From Gyrodactylus bullatarudis (lineage: Eukaryota > Platyhelminthes > Monogenea > Gyrodactylidea > Gyrodactylidae): a stretch of DNA of 64,000 bases. The notes beneath the pieces are model-generated. The model ran no database searches. It was not told where the DNA came from and saw only the letters and a list, made by a program, of their open reading frames with translations. This document shows, one piece after another, positions 1 to 10,297 of this stretch (the stretch's first letter is position 1; every line of letters begins with the position of its first letter). Made by a program: the position numbers and the translations under genes. The stretch covers positions 32,781-96,780 of the forward strand of contig SSNU01000059.1 in assembly GCA_012064415.1 (NCBI GenBank). The letters run 5' to 3'.

Positions 1-259
1 TGCAAGTTGCCACTTGAAATTCAAGTCTCGAATCTTTCACGATAAAATTTCATCCGTCTATTATCTGGAAATAAAACTAGATAAATTATTTTATTTCATA
101 TTATTATATTATACGATTTCAATTAATCAACAATAACATATCGTATTAAAAATTACCTCTGGGAAGTATTCCTAAATCAAAATGTTCAATAGTAAATCGT
201 ATTCAATGCATTTTTAAGGCAATTTTGAAATAATTCTGGTATATAATTTGGTTTATTAT

Positions 260-622
260 TCAACTAACCTCCTGTTCCTCTATAGGAATAGTTCTAAATA
301 TTCTGAAAATATCCTCAGTTTCCATCATATCTGGCATCCAATTTGATAGACATATCAGATCTTTGAGGCATTCATTATTTAGACGTCTACTATCCCCTAG
401 AATTGCTCTTGCCTTGGAAAACATTCTTTCTGAGGATGATGAGGTTGCAGGAATTGAAAAAATAAAGTTCGATATTTTATACAGATTAGGAAGATTTAGT
501 TTATTCGTTTTCCACCAATTGAGAGGCTTAGGGAATTCATAATGTTCATTATTTGGAGGAACTGGGTATCTTAGGTAAAGATCTACCTCATCATATAAAT
601 TATTTATATTATCGCCAGCCAT
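260..622 (-). mobile_element. hAT transposase C-terminal fragment
   Basis: This 120-residue open frame matches the C-terminal dimerisation region of hAT-family transposases. The visible landmarks are PLNWWKTN, then an IPATSSSSERMFS stretch, and a downstream RRLNNECLKDLICLSNW segment, in the order usual for the family. The catalytic core, BED finger and terminal repeats are not seen, so this is an isolated 3' piece of a transposase gene several times longer. The internal frame is intact over this stretch, suggesting moderate age. No adjoining exon was found upstream (622-770 shows nothing recognisable). A domesticated hAT-derived gene fragment is an alternative that the sequence alone cannot exclude. 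Confidence 0.85.
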
Positions 623-770
623 TGGATAGGAGGGTTAAATGATATCTCTATTTTGTTATCAAATTTATTCAAGATATGGTTATTAAGTGAAAAGTTGCCG
701 TGCAGTGAAAAATAGACATTAATTAACATTTATAATCATTAAATAAATATTCGCGTTAAAAAATCAACTA

Positions 771-950
771 TCCAGGAGAGTTTTGGTGTTTTTTCAGCTT
801 GCATTTTATTATTATTTTCTTTGACTTTACTATTTCTTTCATGATTTGTAAAATATTATCTTGAATGAATTCTTAACTTATATCATTTTTGAAGAATTAC
901 CGCTGATGATGCTTCAAGAAATGTACATTTGGTTTTAATATATCTTTTTT
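771..950 (+). mobile_element. Decayed Penelope-like element 3' tail with hammerhead-like core
   Basis: This stretch resembles the 3' tail of the Penelope-like element at 56640-56840. Both share a TTTTGGTGTTTTTTCAGCTTG-type stretch, an AACTTATA stretch, and a CTGAT...GAAATG...CATTTGGTT block. No coding sequence remains here. The block at 895-937 fits a minimal type I hammerhead ribozyme (separate entry). The tail appears solo, with no reverse transcriptase nearby. Confidence 0.5.
895..937 (+). ncRNA. Candidate hammerhead ribozyme (Penelope type)
   Basis: CTGATGA lies at 903-909 and GAAA at 918-921. They are followed by a self-complementary TGTACA (922-927, short stem III) and T-T at 928-929 as the U16.1/H17 cleavage position. 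Stem I can form between ACCG (899-902) and TGGT (930-933), including one G-U pair. Stem II (910-917) is weak. Very short palindromic stem III is typical of hammerheads described in Penelope-like elements, which act as dimers. Core intact, activity untested. Confidence 0.5.
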
Positions 951-2104
951 CAATTTTCTAAAATTAGACAAGGAAATCAATTATTACAATTAAGGTTTTT
1001 TGAGATTCACAGTTTTTCATTTATCGAATATTCACTAATTTGCAAGCAGTAAAAGTGATCACACAATAGAAATTCGACTCCCACATTTAGAAAATTTGAT
1101 TTCCTTGTCTAACAAAAATTTTTTCAGTTCTAAGTCTAAAAATGGGCATCCACATCAAAATTCTAAAATGAGCACATTTTTTGTAAAATTCTCAATTTTA
1201 TATTAGTAATAAAAGATGGCCGCATTTTTCAGAAAGATTAAGTACATTTCGATCCTGAGTAAAAATAATAACTTTTCTCAGAAAATAACTACAAATATCA
1301 ATTTCCATAGTTTCATATTCTATTATGCTTAGTGAAAAAGTAAGGAAATTAAATATTTTCCCTGATAAATGAAGCTAGTTAATACAAGGATGAGAATTCA
1401 TAACCGAAAATTCATTACTTATTAAGTAATACTTAATTGCTTCAAATGTTCAAATCCTTAATAAAATTTGAGCCAAATGTTCAGATTCATTATGGAATCC
1501 TAAAAGTATACTGAGATTTTAAGGAATTCTCATCTTTATATCAAGTTTTTTATCGATCATAGATAATTCTAAACCTAGTTAATAGGAAGATGATACTGTA
1601 ATATAAAAAAGGATATTTTTTGAATTATGACTTGACGCCAAAATTGAATTTTTTCTAAACTTTGAGTAAGAAATTTTTGTTGGCTGTGAAGTTAGACAAT
1701 TATCAAAATTTGCTTTGAAGGACAATAAAAACAGATATGATCAATTAGATTTTGGGAATTTGAATTTTTTGTTAATGCGCTTAAAAGTCTAAATATTATA
1801 AACAAGATTATGCTCATCGTTTACTGTTTTATCCATTCCATACTTTTATAAAGGCCAATGAGGGAAATGTGTCAAGCTTTATAAAAAAATTGTTAGAGGT
1901 TAAAAAGTTACAAAAATAAAAAAATAATTTTCTCCTATATTTTATAAGACTTTTGCTACTTTTATAAATAAAATAAATTATTCAAATACGTACAGAAATA
2001 TATAAAAGTACAAATTTATTTCCAAAGGAGAAGAAGAAATTAAGAATACTTCTCAAAGAATGAATGAATTTCTCAAGTTAAGAAAATAGATATATAAATT
2101 CTCA
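951..2104. repeat. AT-rich intergenic DNA with decayed dispersed repeats
   Basis: No coding sequence was recognised. Stretches around 1080-1400 contain phrases that recur elsewhere in the window (for example a 'GTAAAATTCTCAATTTT' type stretch and the GCTAGTTAATA...AAGATGAGAATT phrase). These fit decayed copies of the foldback families described below, but their borders cannot be set by eye. Confidence 0.3.
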
Positions 2105-2989
2105 TTAAAAAGACACTATACCTTCATTCTTTGGTGTAAAGTCAGACTTCATTGTTGTATCACCATAGAAGTCTCCCCTTGGTAATGTTTCATTCTCCTT
2201 TGGCCGAAGCATTGATGTTTTTTCTTGATTATATGGAACATATGAATCCCTATAACCAGTAGTATCATCAAACTTTTCCTTGCTTGGCTCATAATTCCGA
2301 TTAGGCCGAACTCTCCCTTGAAGTTGTGACAAACTAATTTTAAAAGAGAAATAAAATTCCTAAAAGAACCCACTCGTGCACATTAAAGTCTGAAGCGTAT
2401 GTAGCTGATCCGTCGAATTTCCCATCTCCCGTTTTAAGATTGTTATCTGGAATTATTTTCTGGTTATTTTGATAATCCCATTTACGATAGTCGGTCTTGT
2501 AGACAGGCTCTCCAGCAAACTGGCCAGAATATAGCCTTTTCTCTCTTGGCTTGAATGGCTGTGCACGCTCACCAACCTTATCTTTAAGATTGTAAGAAAT
2601 TAGAATAATAACCTATATATTGGTCCCTGAATTCGGTTGAGCCATCGAACGGGTCTTCTGTTTTAACATAACCGGACTTGTCGATTTTTATTCTCTCTGG
2701 GATTTCATGAGCCTGATAGTCTTTTCTAGGAGATGAAAATTCAGTAAGTTACTTATGAGTTGTTAAATCGTCAATTGGAGCATCGTCTGTGAGCTTATTC
2801 GATTTTGGAATGATAGGTTTAACCGGTTGTATTGCCTTTGAAATGTACATATCATTGTATTCTGATCCTCCTGCATAGTCATCGTTACCTAATTTCAAAG
2901 CCGAGTGTGGACACCGATGTTGGCTAGAGATGTTAATTGGTGACTCACCCACAATTACATATCTGACAAATACATAATTCTTTAGTCAT
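2105..2989 (-). CDS. SAXO-like axonemal microtubule stabiliser, five exons
   Basis: Predicted exons on the minus strand are 2989-2949, 2923-2753, 2725-2613, 2581-2382 and 2359-2105, giving 259 residues. All junctions are GT-AG and keep phase; the introns are 25, 27, 31 and 22 bp. The N-terminus (MTKELCICQICNC, then GQHRCPH across the first intron) is the cysteine-rich signature of SAXO/FAM154 proteins. It is followed by repeats of the DPFDGSTEFRDQY, FDGSATY and FDDTTGYRDSY type, the microtubule-binding Mn-like modules. SAXO proteins bind and stabilise microtubules of cilia, flagella and centrioles, so this animal probably has cilia. The fourth intron (22 bp) is the least certain. Reading through its flank is not possible because of a stop codon. 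An alternative 3' end spliced at 2120 would add a short tail ending near 2045. Confidence 0.85.
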
Positions 2990-3080
2990 TGATAAAAATT
3001 TGAATTTGTACTGATGACAATCACTATGACATTACTTCAACTTAAACAAAGAATTTCTAATCTATATAAACAAATAAATA

Positions 3081-3245
3081 TGGCAACAATTCAAATTTGA
3101 ATATTATTTGAGTCTATTTTTAAATTCCTTAAATCAATCAATAAAAATAATACTGTTAAATTTAACAATAGATTTTCGTGAGTCTTTTTTAATGCAAGAA
3201 TTCAATAAAATCACTCGATTTATTCACGGTAATTTAATACAAAAA
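3081..3245 (-). pseudogene. Decayed partial copy of the EF-hand gene's last exon
   Basis: Two blocks match the EF-hand gene at 7764-8427. 3081-3140 resembles 7741-7800 (3' flank and last codons). 3190-3240 resembles 8043-8092 (the DFIEFLH segment and the adjoining intron end). The sequence between them, which should carry EF-hands 3 and 4, is replaced by unrelated AT-rich DNA. The DFIEFLH frame ends at once in a stop codon. Intron-like sequence is retained next to the exon, so this looks like a DNA-level duplicate rather than a processed copy. Confidence 0.6.
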
Positions 3246-3548
3246 AATAACACAGCTACTTTGAAGTAATTATGAAAACTATAAGATAGATCATTTACCA
3301 CCTCTATCTGTATATTAAGAAGTTTTTTTATAATTTTGATCACCGTCTCATTTTGAAATCAATAAATTTTCACCTTAAATTTCGGCACAAGCTTGAAATT
3401 CTTTTTAAAGTCTACTGAAAATTTTCAAGGGAATTTTATTTCCATAAATGAGAATTATGTAATTTATTTTTAGCTGCGTAGAACATGATTGAGTTAAAGC
3501 TTAAACATTTTACAATTTGACTTGAAGGCAAATATTTCTCTTTGAAAA
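3246..3548. other. Intergenic, presumably 5' flank of the 16-exon gene
   Basis: AT-rich sequence with no recognisable gene or repeat. It separates the EF-hand pseudogene from the start of the 16-exon gene and may carry its promoter. No motif could be assigned. Confidence 0.3.
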
Positions 3549-5840
3549 ATGAATCATAAAAAATTGGCCTATACGTTCATAAAAGAATTGATAAAACTTT
3601 TACATTGCATGCAGGAATTCGTTAGTACAAAGGTTCTAATATCAAAGGATATTTTTGTTAATAGTACCAGTGACAACATCATTTCATTAATTAGGAATGC
3701 TCGTATTTCTAATGATGATAAAGACTTTAAAAAATTGAAAAAATTTCTTAACCCCAATAAAAATATTACTACGAGTAGGGGTTATTTCGAGAGTTTCATG
3801 GCAAGATTAAAAAAACTTCATGTGAGCAGTCTATTGTTAAATTCAGGATGAAAACTCTTCTCTAGAAAGATTTTACTTTGTGACTACATCCGCTGAACAC
3901 AAAAAGGATGGTAATAGTATCCTAAGTTATAGAAATAGGCCATATTTGAGCCTGTATCTTGAGGAAGATAAAACCTCTTTTGTAATAATTTCATTTTTGA
4001 ATCATTTTCAAGGTTGCTGCCTTTAAAAACGGACTAGATGTCATATTCAAAAATCCAACCAAAGTTTTCAGCTTTCGGAATAACATCATTTTCTATGTAG
4101 GGCGGCGAAACCTTAATTTGCAACTCATAGATTTTGTGGAGTTCAAAACAAGCAATCTTGGTGATTCATATCTTCAAAAAGATGATTTTATTTATTGTCT
4201 GGTAGGAGCTTTAGTGAGTTCTTTTTCTAATTTTCTTTTTATAGAAATGGGAAGATAATACATGTGAATTGATTCAAACTTAATAATTCAGATTCGACAA
4301 TAACTTTGAATGAAGGAGGGATTTGTCCAGAAATTGTAAGATATTATTATTCAGTGGAAAATGTGCAATCATTTCCGGAATAAAAATTTTTGTTTCTTTA
4401 CCTTACCTTTGAGATGAAACCTTTGTTGATTTCAAGGTGTGAGAGGAATCAATCGATATTATTCAGGATCATCGATAGACCTTTCAACTACTTGATATAG
4501 ATATCAAATTATCTTGAAATCCATTTGAAACTTTTAAAAATTATTTTGCAGGGAAGATTTGTTGATGTATTGCTTTATAGAAAACAGACAGAGGTAAGAA
4601 TAATATTTATGAATATTTCTTCCAAAGATGAATGATGACCTTTCTAAAAGAGAACCTAAAAGAGATCCAATTATCGACGATGTGGTTAGCAAACACAATA
4701 CTGATCAAACCACTGAAAAAAGGGAAATCGGAGTAAGTATCAATTAATCTAATAAAACTGAATATTATCTTCCGGAAAGTCGGGAGCAAATTTAATTTTT
4801 TGAATCTCATATAGTAAATTCTCATCTTCGTGTCAATTAGGTTTGTTTGTATTCGGGCCTATTTGATAAATATAATGTTTAGGAAAAAATTTCAAATTTT
4901 GATTTTCATGTTTTACTGCGTTAATAAATATATATTTCCTAAGAATGAAATAAACTTCACATCAAAAATATTCAGGAAATTCAAGAAAAAAAAGAATATA
5001 TTCAAATTGTGGTTAACATTTCAAGAGGTCCTGGTTCAATTATTCTACCTATTACTGGAATTTGTAAAATCAAATTTTAATGAAATAGGAATATCTTAGA
5101 GATGTCTTGGACGATTTCGCAATTCTGATACTCAAAGCTGCTACCAGAGACGAGGTGGATCACTTTGAGCAATTAGCAACGCTTATCAATTCTAAGCCCA
5201 CAACTAATGTGCAATACTTAAAGGGGTTTATGGACAAATTTCACTCAAGTCTTGTAAGTTTTCCAAATTTCACATGGTTTTTTTTCAGGCTAATCATCAA
5301 AGTGTGGAGAAATTATTTCAGATCACAACTCTCCAATCTAATGAAACAGAAATGGAGCTTAATTTCTTGCATTTAAATCTGAGTACGGAACAAACTACCC
5401 TTGTAACTAATATGATTACTCAATAATTCCACAGGTTGATGCAATCAAAGAAGGAACAGATTCTAAGATATCTAAACTTCAAAAGTATATTGTAATCTAT
5501 GTTTCCAGACAAATTGATTCGTCTGAACTAACAGAATTTTGTGAGTTTGACACCAAACAACTTGGTGATAGATACAGTGGAATGGAACATGCCATTTACA
5601 AGCTGATCGGAGTTGTTGTGAGTAAAATATCTCATTCAATCTTTATAGCTTCAAACAGTGACTAATGAAGACAAGTGTAACTCTATACTAATTAAAAGTT
5701 GAATTCAGATTTAACAAAGACTATTAAAAGCGATAGAGCCAAGCGCATGTTAAATATAGATGCCTGTGATGGAGAATTCACTTCCTTTGATGTATGTTAA
5801 AATGTGATTATTTTAGATCAGATATTTTTACCAGATCTGA
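3549..5840 (+). CDS. Unknown protein encoded by 16 exons with ultra-short introns
   Basis: Predicted exons: 3549-3821, 3847-3981, 4013-4201, 4245-4263, 4292-4335, 4355-4391, 4414-4436, 4552-4593, 4628-4732, 4976-5063, 5102-5253, 5289-5402, 5435-5617, 5649-5676, 5709-5791 and 5817-5840. The spliced frame is 1,539 nt (512 residues) with every junction in phase. Introns run 25, 31, 43, 28, 19, 22, 115, 34, 243, 38, 35, 32, 31, 32 and 25 bp. Most are GT-AG with YAG acceptors, but the intron before exon 11 needs an acceptor ending in GAG. I do not recognise the protein. It has no clear signal peptide or membrane span. The C-terminal half (for example VLDDFAILILKAATRDEV, later LQKYIVIYVSRQID) looks helical, and the middle contains a charged segment (KREPKRDP). 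The small exons 4-8 are the weakest part of the model; exons 1-3 and 9-15 are more secure. The start at 3549 is the first ATG in the opening frame. Confidence 0.65.
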
Positions 5841-6139
5841 GATGCTCTGAGAAAAATAATTCATACTTTTCTCTAGCTTGAGGACTTGAATCTCACATAA
5901 AGGGTTTCGTTTTCGATTAGTAGAAAGACCAACACGATTTCGATTTTAAGAGAAAAAGGGGTAAATTTCTCTAATTATAAAAAATTACCTTTTGTATAAA
6001 ATCGCTTTGAAAGTTTATTCCAAAAACCGAAAAATGTCGAAAAGATTATTTTTTCAAAATACCCACATCGAAGTAGGATTTTAATAAGAAAAACTGGTAC
6101 CAAAACAGGTGGAGAAGCCAGGAGTAGGAAAATTATTTT
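5841..6139. other. Intergenic AT-rich stretch
   Basis: Follows the stop of the 16-exon gene. No gene or clear repeat recognised. Confidence 0.3.
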
Positions 6140-6265
6140 GACCCATGATGGACCATTGGAAGCTTAATAACGGACCTTTATTCAAAGCCTATTCCTGACG
6201 TTTCGGTACTGAGTTAGCCAAGTACCTTATTCCTATTGGTCTAGAATCTGGACTCCAGATCTGAA
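6140..6265 (-). repeat. Dispersed repeat with GAAACGTC motif (shared with 22.7 kb)
   Basis: Read on the minus strand, this copy contains a hairpin GGTACTT...CTCAGTACC followed by GAAACGTCAGGAATAGGCTTTGAATAAAG. The plus-strand sequence at 22730-22800 has the same hairpin and the same downstream GGCTTTGAAAAAAG. Hairpin plus GAAACGTC is the layout of stem II and the 3' core of Penelope-type hammerheads. Here the 5' core (CTGANGA) is lost. Confidence 0.5.
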
Positions 6266-7429
6266 AAACCATTCAAAAGTGAATGAATCTTAAGAACAAA
6301 CAGATGATTTGTTGTAAAACCAAACTAATTATTTCAGATTGTTAATTTAATGTTTTTCTTAAATTATAAGGTTTGATATAAGCAAGGAAAAAACATTTGC
6401 TTATTTTTAAAAACGGGATATTATTGCATTTTCAGGTCATTTTTGTAATCAAATTTAAAGTTAAGATTTTTTGTGAATCTTCTAAAACATGATTTTATCA
6501 TAGGGAACAAATGCTGTTGTATTGTTATATGAATTTCAAGTAATTTAAATATTTTTACAGTTAAAAAAATTCTATTTAGTAAACGAATTTTTTAATCAAT
6601 TTTTCACTTGAGTGTTTTTAATCGAGTTGAGGGGTTAATGCCTCACATTCTCGAAAAGATTCTAAGCCTCAAATATTCTTACAGACTACTCAAGGTCTCA
6701 GTTAAAACCAGTTTCAAGCAAAATTCTAATTTTTTCTATTAAAAAATAGCCTAATCAGTGTACGAATTGCAAGAAATCTTCATTGTTGATCTAGTGACAA
6801 ATATCATTAAGGTCTTACACGTATTTTGAGACGTATCTTTAGAGTTTCAACGTCATACAGTTAAATTTTCTTTTAATAATTTAAATAAAAATCTTGATTC
6901 GTATTTAATAGAGAATGCTCACAAATTGTATCACCCATTAAACTCTAAAAAAGGTATTTTAAGTGACTAAAGTCGACAAATGTTGAAATTTTACATCTCT
7001 CACTTACAGTCAATTTCAAAAATTTGAGAATTCAGGTGAAAAACCAATTTAGAACCAAAATAATGAAACGAACAATGTTGAGAAGGAAAGTCGATTCTCA
7101 TTGGTCGTTGGAATGGAGCAATATTATTGGCTAACAGGTTTAGAATAAAACAAAATCTAGAAAGGGCAAAGAGGATGACTCGCAGCGTCATGTGTGAAAT
7201 TGACTGTATATCTTAAAATGATCACCAATTATTATAACTCTCATCAATATTACTCAAATTTTTAATAAAATTTTTTTCAGGAGAGTATTGCTCAGGAAAT
7301 CTTATTTGTTGATGACCTGGTTGTCTTATGATTGCTTGAAAATTTTGTTAATAAATCATTTTCTGAGGTTGGTTTTATTTCTTTCTGATAAATAAATAAA
7401 GTATATTTTTATTTATTCTATGAATCTTC
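6266..7429. other. Intergenic AT-rich stretch
   Basis: No gene recognised on either strand. Short open frames (for example 7000-7191 minus) have no family features. Confidence 0.3.
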
Positions 7430-7516
7430 AATAAGCTCACTAAAAATCTCTATAAACAAATTCATGTTGCAACTAAGAGAGTTGTAAATATTTGTGAAGA
7501 ATGTGATACCAATTTT

Positions 7517-7690
7517 TTCACAAATAAGGCCTTTATCTATGACATACTCATCAGTGTGACACGTGCCATATGAGTACATATTTGTTTTAACCAATGATTG
7601 TTTAGTTTTAAATTTGCAAAATTTCACTTGGTGTATGACACTGATGAGTATGCCCGAAATAAAGGCCTTATTTGTGAAACAACTGGCATA
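7517..7690. repeat. Inverted repeat whose arms are hammerhead-like
   Basis: 7518-7562 and 7632-7676 are inverted copies of each other, separated by about 70 bp. They share CACTGATGAGTATG and AAAGGCCTTATTTGTG. The right arm reads as an intact hammerhead core on the plus strand. The left arm reads as one on the minus strand with GAAA changed to GATA. A foldback pair of ribozyme-bearing tails, or a small mobile element built from them, would explain it. Confidence 0.65.
7628..7682 (+). ncRNA. Candidate hammerhead ribozyme (type I)
   Basis: CTGATGA is at 7641-7647 and CGAAA at 7655-7659. Stem III is the near-palindrome TAAAGGCCTTA (7660-7670), followed by TT at 7671-7672 as U16.1/H17. Stem I pairs 7638-7640 (ACA) with 7673-7675 (TGT). 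Further pairs beyond a mismatch are 7636 with 7677 and 7632-7634 with 7679-7681. Stem II is limited to its closing G-C pair, so folding may be weak. Confidence 0.5.
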
Positions 7691-7763
7691 ACATTTTTTC
7701 TTACTCAATATGACCTAGGTGACACAGTATAAGCAAGAAAAGGCAACAATTTAAATTTGATTA

Positions 7764-8427
7764 TTATTTGAGTATATTTTTAAATTCTATGAAATCTATC
7801 AATCCGTCTCCATTACAATCGGCCTCATGCATCATTCGGTCAATCATGCTATCGCTGATTATTTCTCCAATACTGTTCATTAAAATTGACAATTCCTTTC
7901 GACTTATATAGCCATCACCGTCACGGTCGAATACCTTGAAAGCCTGTCGATAAATATGATCTGAAATATCACTGCTGCTGTGAACCTTAAGAATGGATTG
8001 CGCACTTATATTTTCATTATTCTCTATCAATGCATCCGATATCATATGCAAGAATTCAATAAAGTCAATCGACCCATTCCCTATAATTTATATGATAATA
8101 AAAATTGTACATATACTTATAAGTAAATATGAAACAAGATTGAAAATTTACCGTCACTATCTGCATGCTTCATGAGCTCTGTCAGATCATCCATATTACA
8201 CTCCTGACCGATCTTGGAGAATGCCACTCTGAACTCCTCCAGAGTTATTGTACCATCACCGTCTTTGTCGAAAAATGCAAACGACTCTTTAATATCTTGA
8301 GAGAAAAAGAAACTTGAGTTTCATTCATATGAATATTAGGAATCCTAATTTAGGATAAATTTATATTTTTACGATAATATTTTCGAATTTCATCAAGAAT
8401 ATTATTTCTATGGGTTTCTGAACTCAT
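7764..8427 (-). CDS. Calmodulin/troponin-C-like protein with four EF-hands, three exons
   Basis: Exons on the minus strand are 8427-8373, 8295-8152 and 8080-7764, with introns of 77 and 71 bp; the product is 171 residues. All four calcium loops are complete: DKDGDGTITLEE (28-39), DSDGNGSIDFIE (64-75, split by the second intron), DRDGDGYISRKE (118-129) and DCNGDGLIDFIE (154-165). Each has acidic residues at positions 1 and 12, so all four should bind calcium. The protein is longer than calmodulin (149 residues), mainly in the linker between the two EF-hand pairs (about residues 84-110), so a specialised calmodulin or troponin-C relative fits best. Exons 2 and 3 are secure. Exon 1 (MSSETHRNNILDEIRKYY) is inferred from phase and splice sites, and its first codons overlap a palindromic repeat arm, so the true start could differ. 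Confidence 0.85.
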
Positions 8428-8510
8428 GGGAAAGGTTAAAGACGCATATTATGATGATAATTGTTATATTCAGACTCTAACCCGGTAATGATATAAATTG
8501 TATTACAATG
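8411..8510 (+). repeat. Decayed single arm of the 32.7-kb palindrome family
   Basis: GGTTTCTGAACTCATGGGAAAGGTTA, the ATATTAT block, TTATATT and CAGACTCTAACCC occur here in the same order as in the left arm of the palindrome at 32648-32738, with deletions. It overlaps the putative first codons of the EF-hand gene on the other strand. Confidence 0.6.
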
Positions 8511-9584
8511 CATTGAGCCCTTCCTTTGGTCAATTTTGGATGGTTGGTTTCTCGATATGAATGTGGGCATGGGAAGAATTTTTTATTTGTTTGATATATT
8601 GAAAATAACTCTAAAACTATCTAATTTTACTACCTTCGATCAAAAAGTCAGAGTGAATTTTTTTCTTTTTGGTCTGATCCTAATTTCTATGTGGATCACA
8701 TATTATTTTGCTGAAATTCTGATTTTTCAGTTTTGACTTTTAACCTTCTGAGATTTAATCTCGATCGGAAAAAATCATTTTCCTTTCTTAAATGATCTTT
8801 CTCGAGATATCATTCATTTGGTTCGCAATAAAAAGATAACGTTAGCATCAAATTTAAGGCGAAGACTATCTCCAAATTAACCCCAATGACCGATAGAATA
8901 ATCTTAATTCCCAACAACTTTGGTATATACAGACTCTTTTCTTTCAAGTTTAAATCCAAGGTTCGAATTGCATTGGTTTTCACTGGAACAGAGTTAAAAA
9001 AACTTTTTCATGTATCATATGATGTTGTAATTTCAATATAATTTTTTGATTTCAAAACAAAGAAAAGGCTTTAAAATAAAATAAAAATCTTTTTTTCTGG
9101 TTAGAAAACCTCATGAATTAATATGAATTGAAAACAGAGCAAGCTATAAATGAATGGATTATTTGATCAAAATATCCCCTTGTGATATTTCTACCAAAAG
9201 AGCTATAAAAACTAATTTTACTATCAATAGAATCTCTCTCTTGTTAATATCCCGTTTGATTTGGTTACATGTTGAGAAAAAAAGAAATAAATTCATTCAT
9301 GTTTTAATGTATCAAATTTTGCTATCGAAATTGGACACTGACAATTATAATGGTTTGTTTATTCCGCATCGATCTGGTTTTAAAGCAATAAATAAAATTA
9401 ATAAACATTACAGATTAAGTAAACGAATCTATTGAGATATTCATTTAACTTTTTTCTCAATAAGAATAAACAAACAAATCTGGTCAATTACCAAAGATCT
9501 TGATAAATTGCCAATTTTGGTTCATGAACGAGATCATTAATTTGACCTTTTTGCTACAAGCAACCAGTATTTTTGATTTTTTAA
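8511..9584. other. Intergenic AT-rich stretch
   Basis: No gene recognised. The 93-residue frame at 9154-9435 has low-complexity composition and no family features. It could be remnant piggyBac-flanking DNA, but nothing supports that directly. Confidence 0.3.
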
Positions 9585-10297
9585 TGGACAAGGTACTAGA
9601 GTCGTCAAAGAGCTCGTTTATCCTTTTCTAAATACTGGGAGAACACTAATTGCTGATAACTTTTTCAGTTCTATGGAATTAGCAAAGTATTTGCTGTCGA
9701 AAAAATCTACATTCGTTGGCACAGTTAGAAGAAATCGGGCTATCTTGCCGAAAGAATACCAATCTATAAAAATTGAACCTGATACCAAGCAACATATCTT
9801 CTTGATATACATAAAGAAAAATAAACTGGTTGTCAGGCTTTCAACTCTTCATCGAGAAATTGAGTCAGAGCAAATTCATAAAGCACCTGAAATCATACAA
9901 TACTATAATGAATCAAAAGGTGGAGTGGATGATATAGTTGGAAACTATAGTTGCAGAAGAAAAACATTCAGATGGCATTTCTTCTGGAATCTTCTAGACA
10001 TAGCATCCTACAACTCATATGTTCTTGACTCTATGAAGTGGCCAGAATTCCTCCATAAAAATAAAAAACAAGCTTGTAGAATATTTTTGAAAGAACTAAG
10101 TTAAGAAATGATGCAGTTTCACCAAAAGACTAATCATCAAGAAATCAACTCCAAACGTAGAAAGCCAAAAATTTCTAGATGCACATTATGTCCTAGAAAA
10201 ATGATCGTAAAGTTAAAACAAAATGCATTGAATGTTCTAGTGTTGTATGTTCTGAACACATGATTAATTTATCTATAGATTATAGTGCAAAATAAAT
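9585..10297 (+). mobile_element. piggyBac transposase, C-terminal part, broken
   Basis: The open frame runs from GQGTRVVKELVYPFLNTGRT through LIADNFFSSMELAKYLL, the typical piggyBac region containing a catalytic aspartate (IADNFFSS). It continues to the KGGVDDIVGNYSCRRKTFRWHFFWNLLDIASYN block with a second conserved aspartate pair. A stop codon at about 10102 interrupts it. The same frame then resumes to SRCTLCPRK, and after a one-base shift reads CIECSSVVCSEH, giving the cysteine-rich zinc-binding tail of the family. The N-terminal half and terminal inverted repeats were not found. Non-autonomous and inactive: one stop and one frameshift. Confidence 0.88.

Noticed and set aside
7418..7708. 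96-residue minus-strand frame
   Set aside because: It spans the hammerhead-like inverted repeat, which explains the sequence better; no protein family features.
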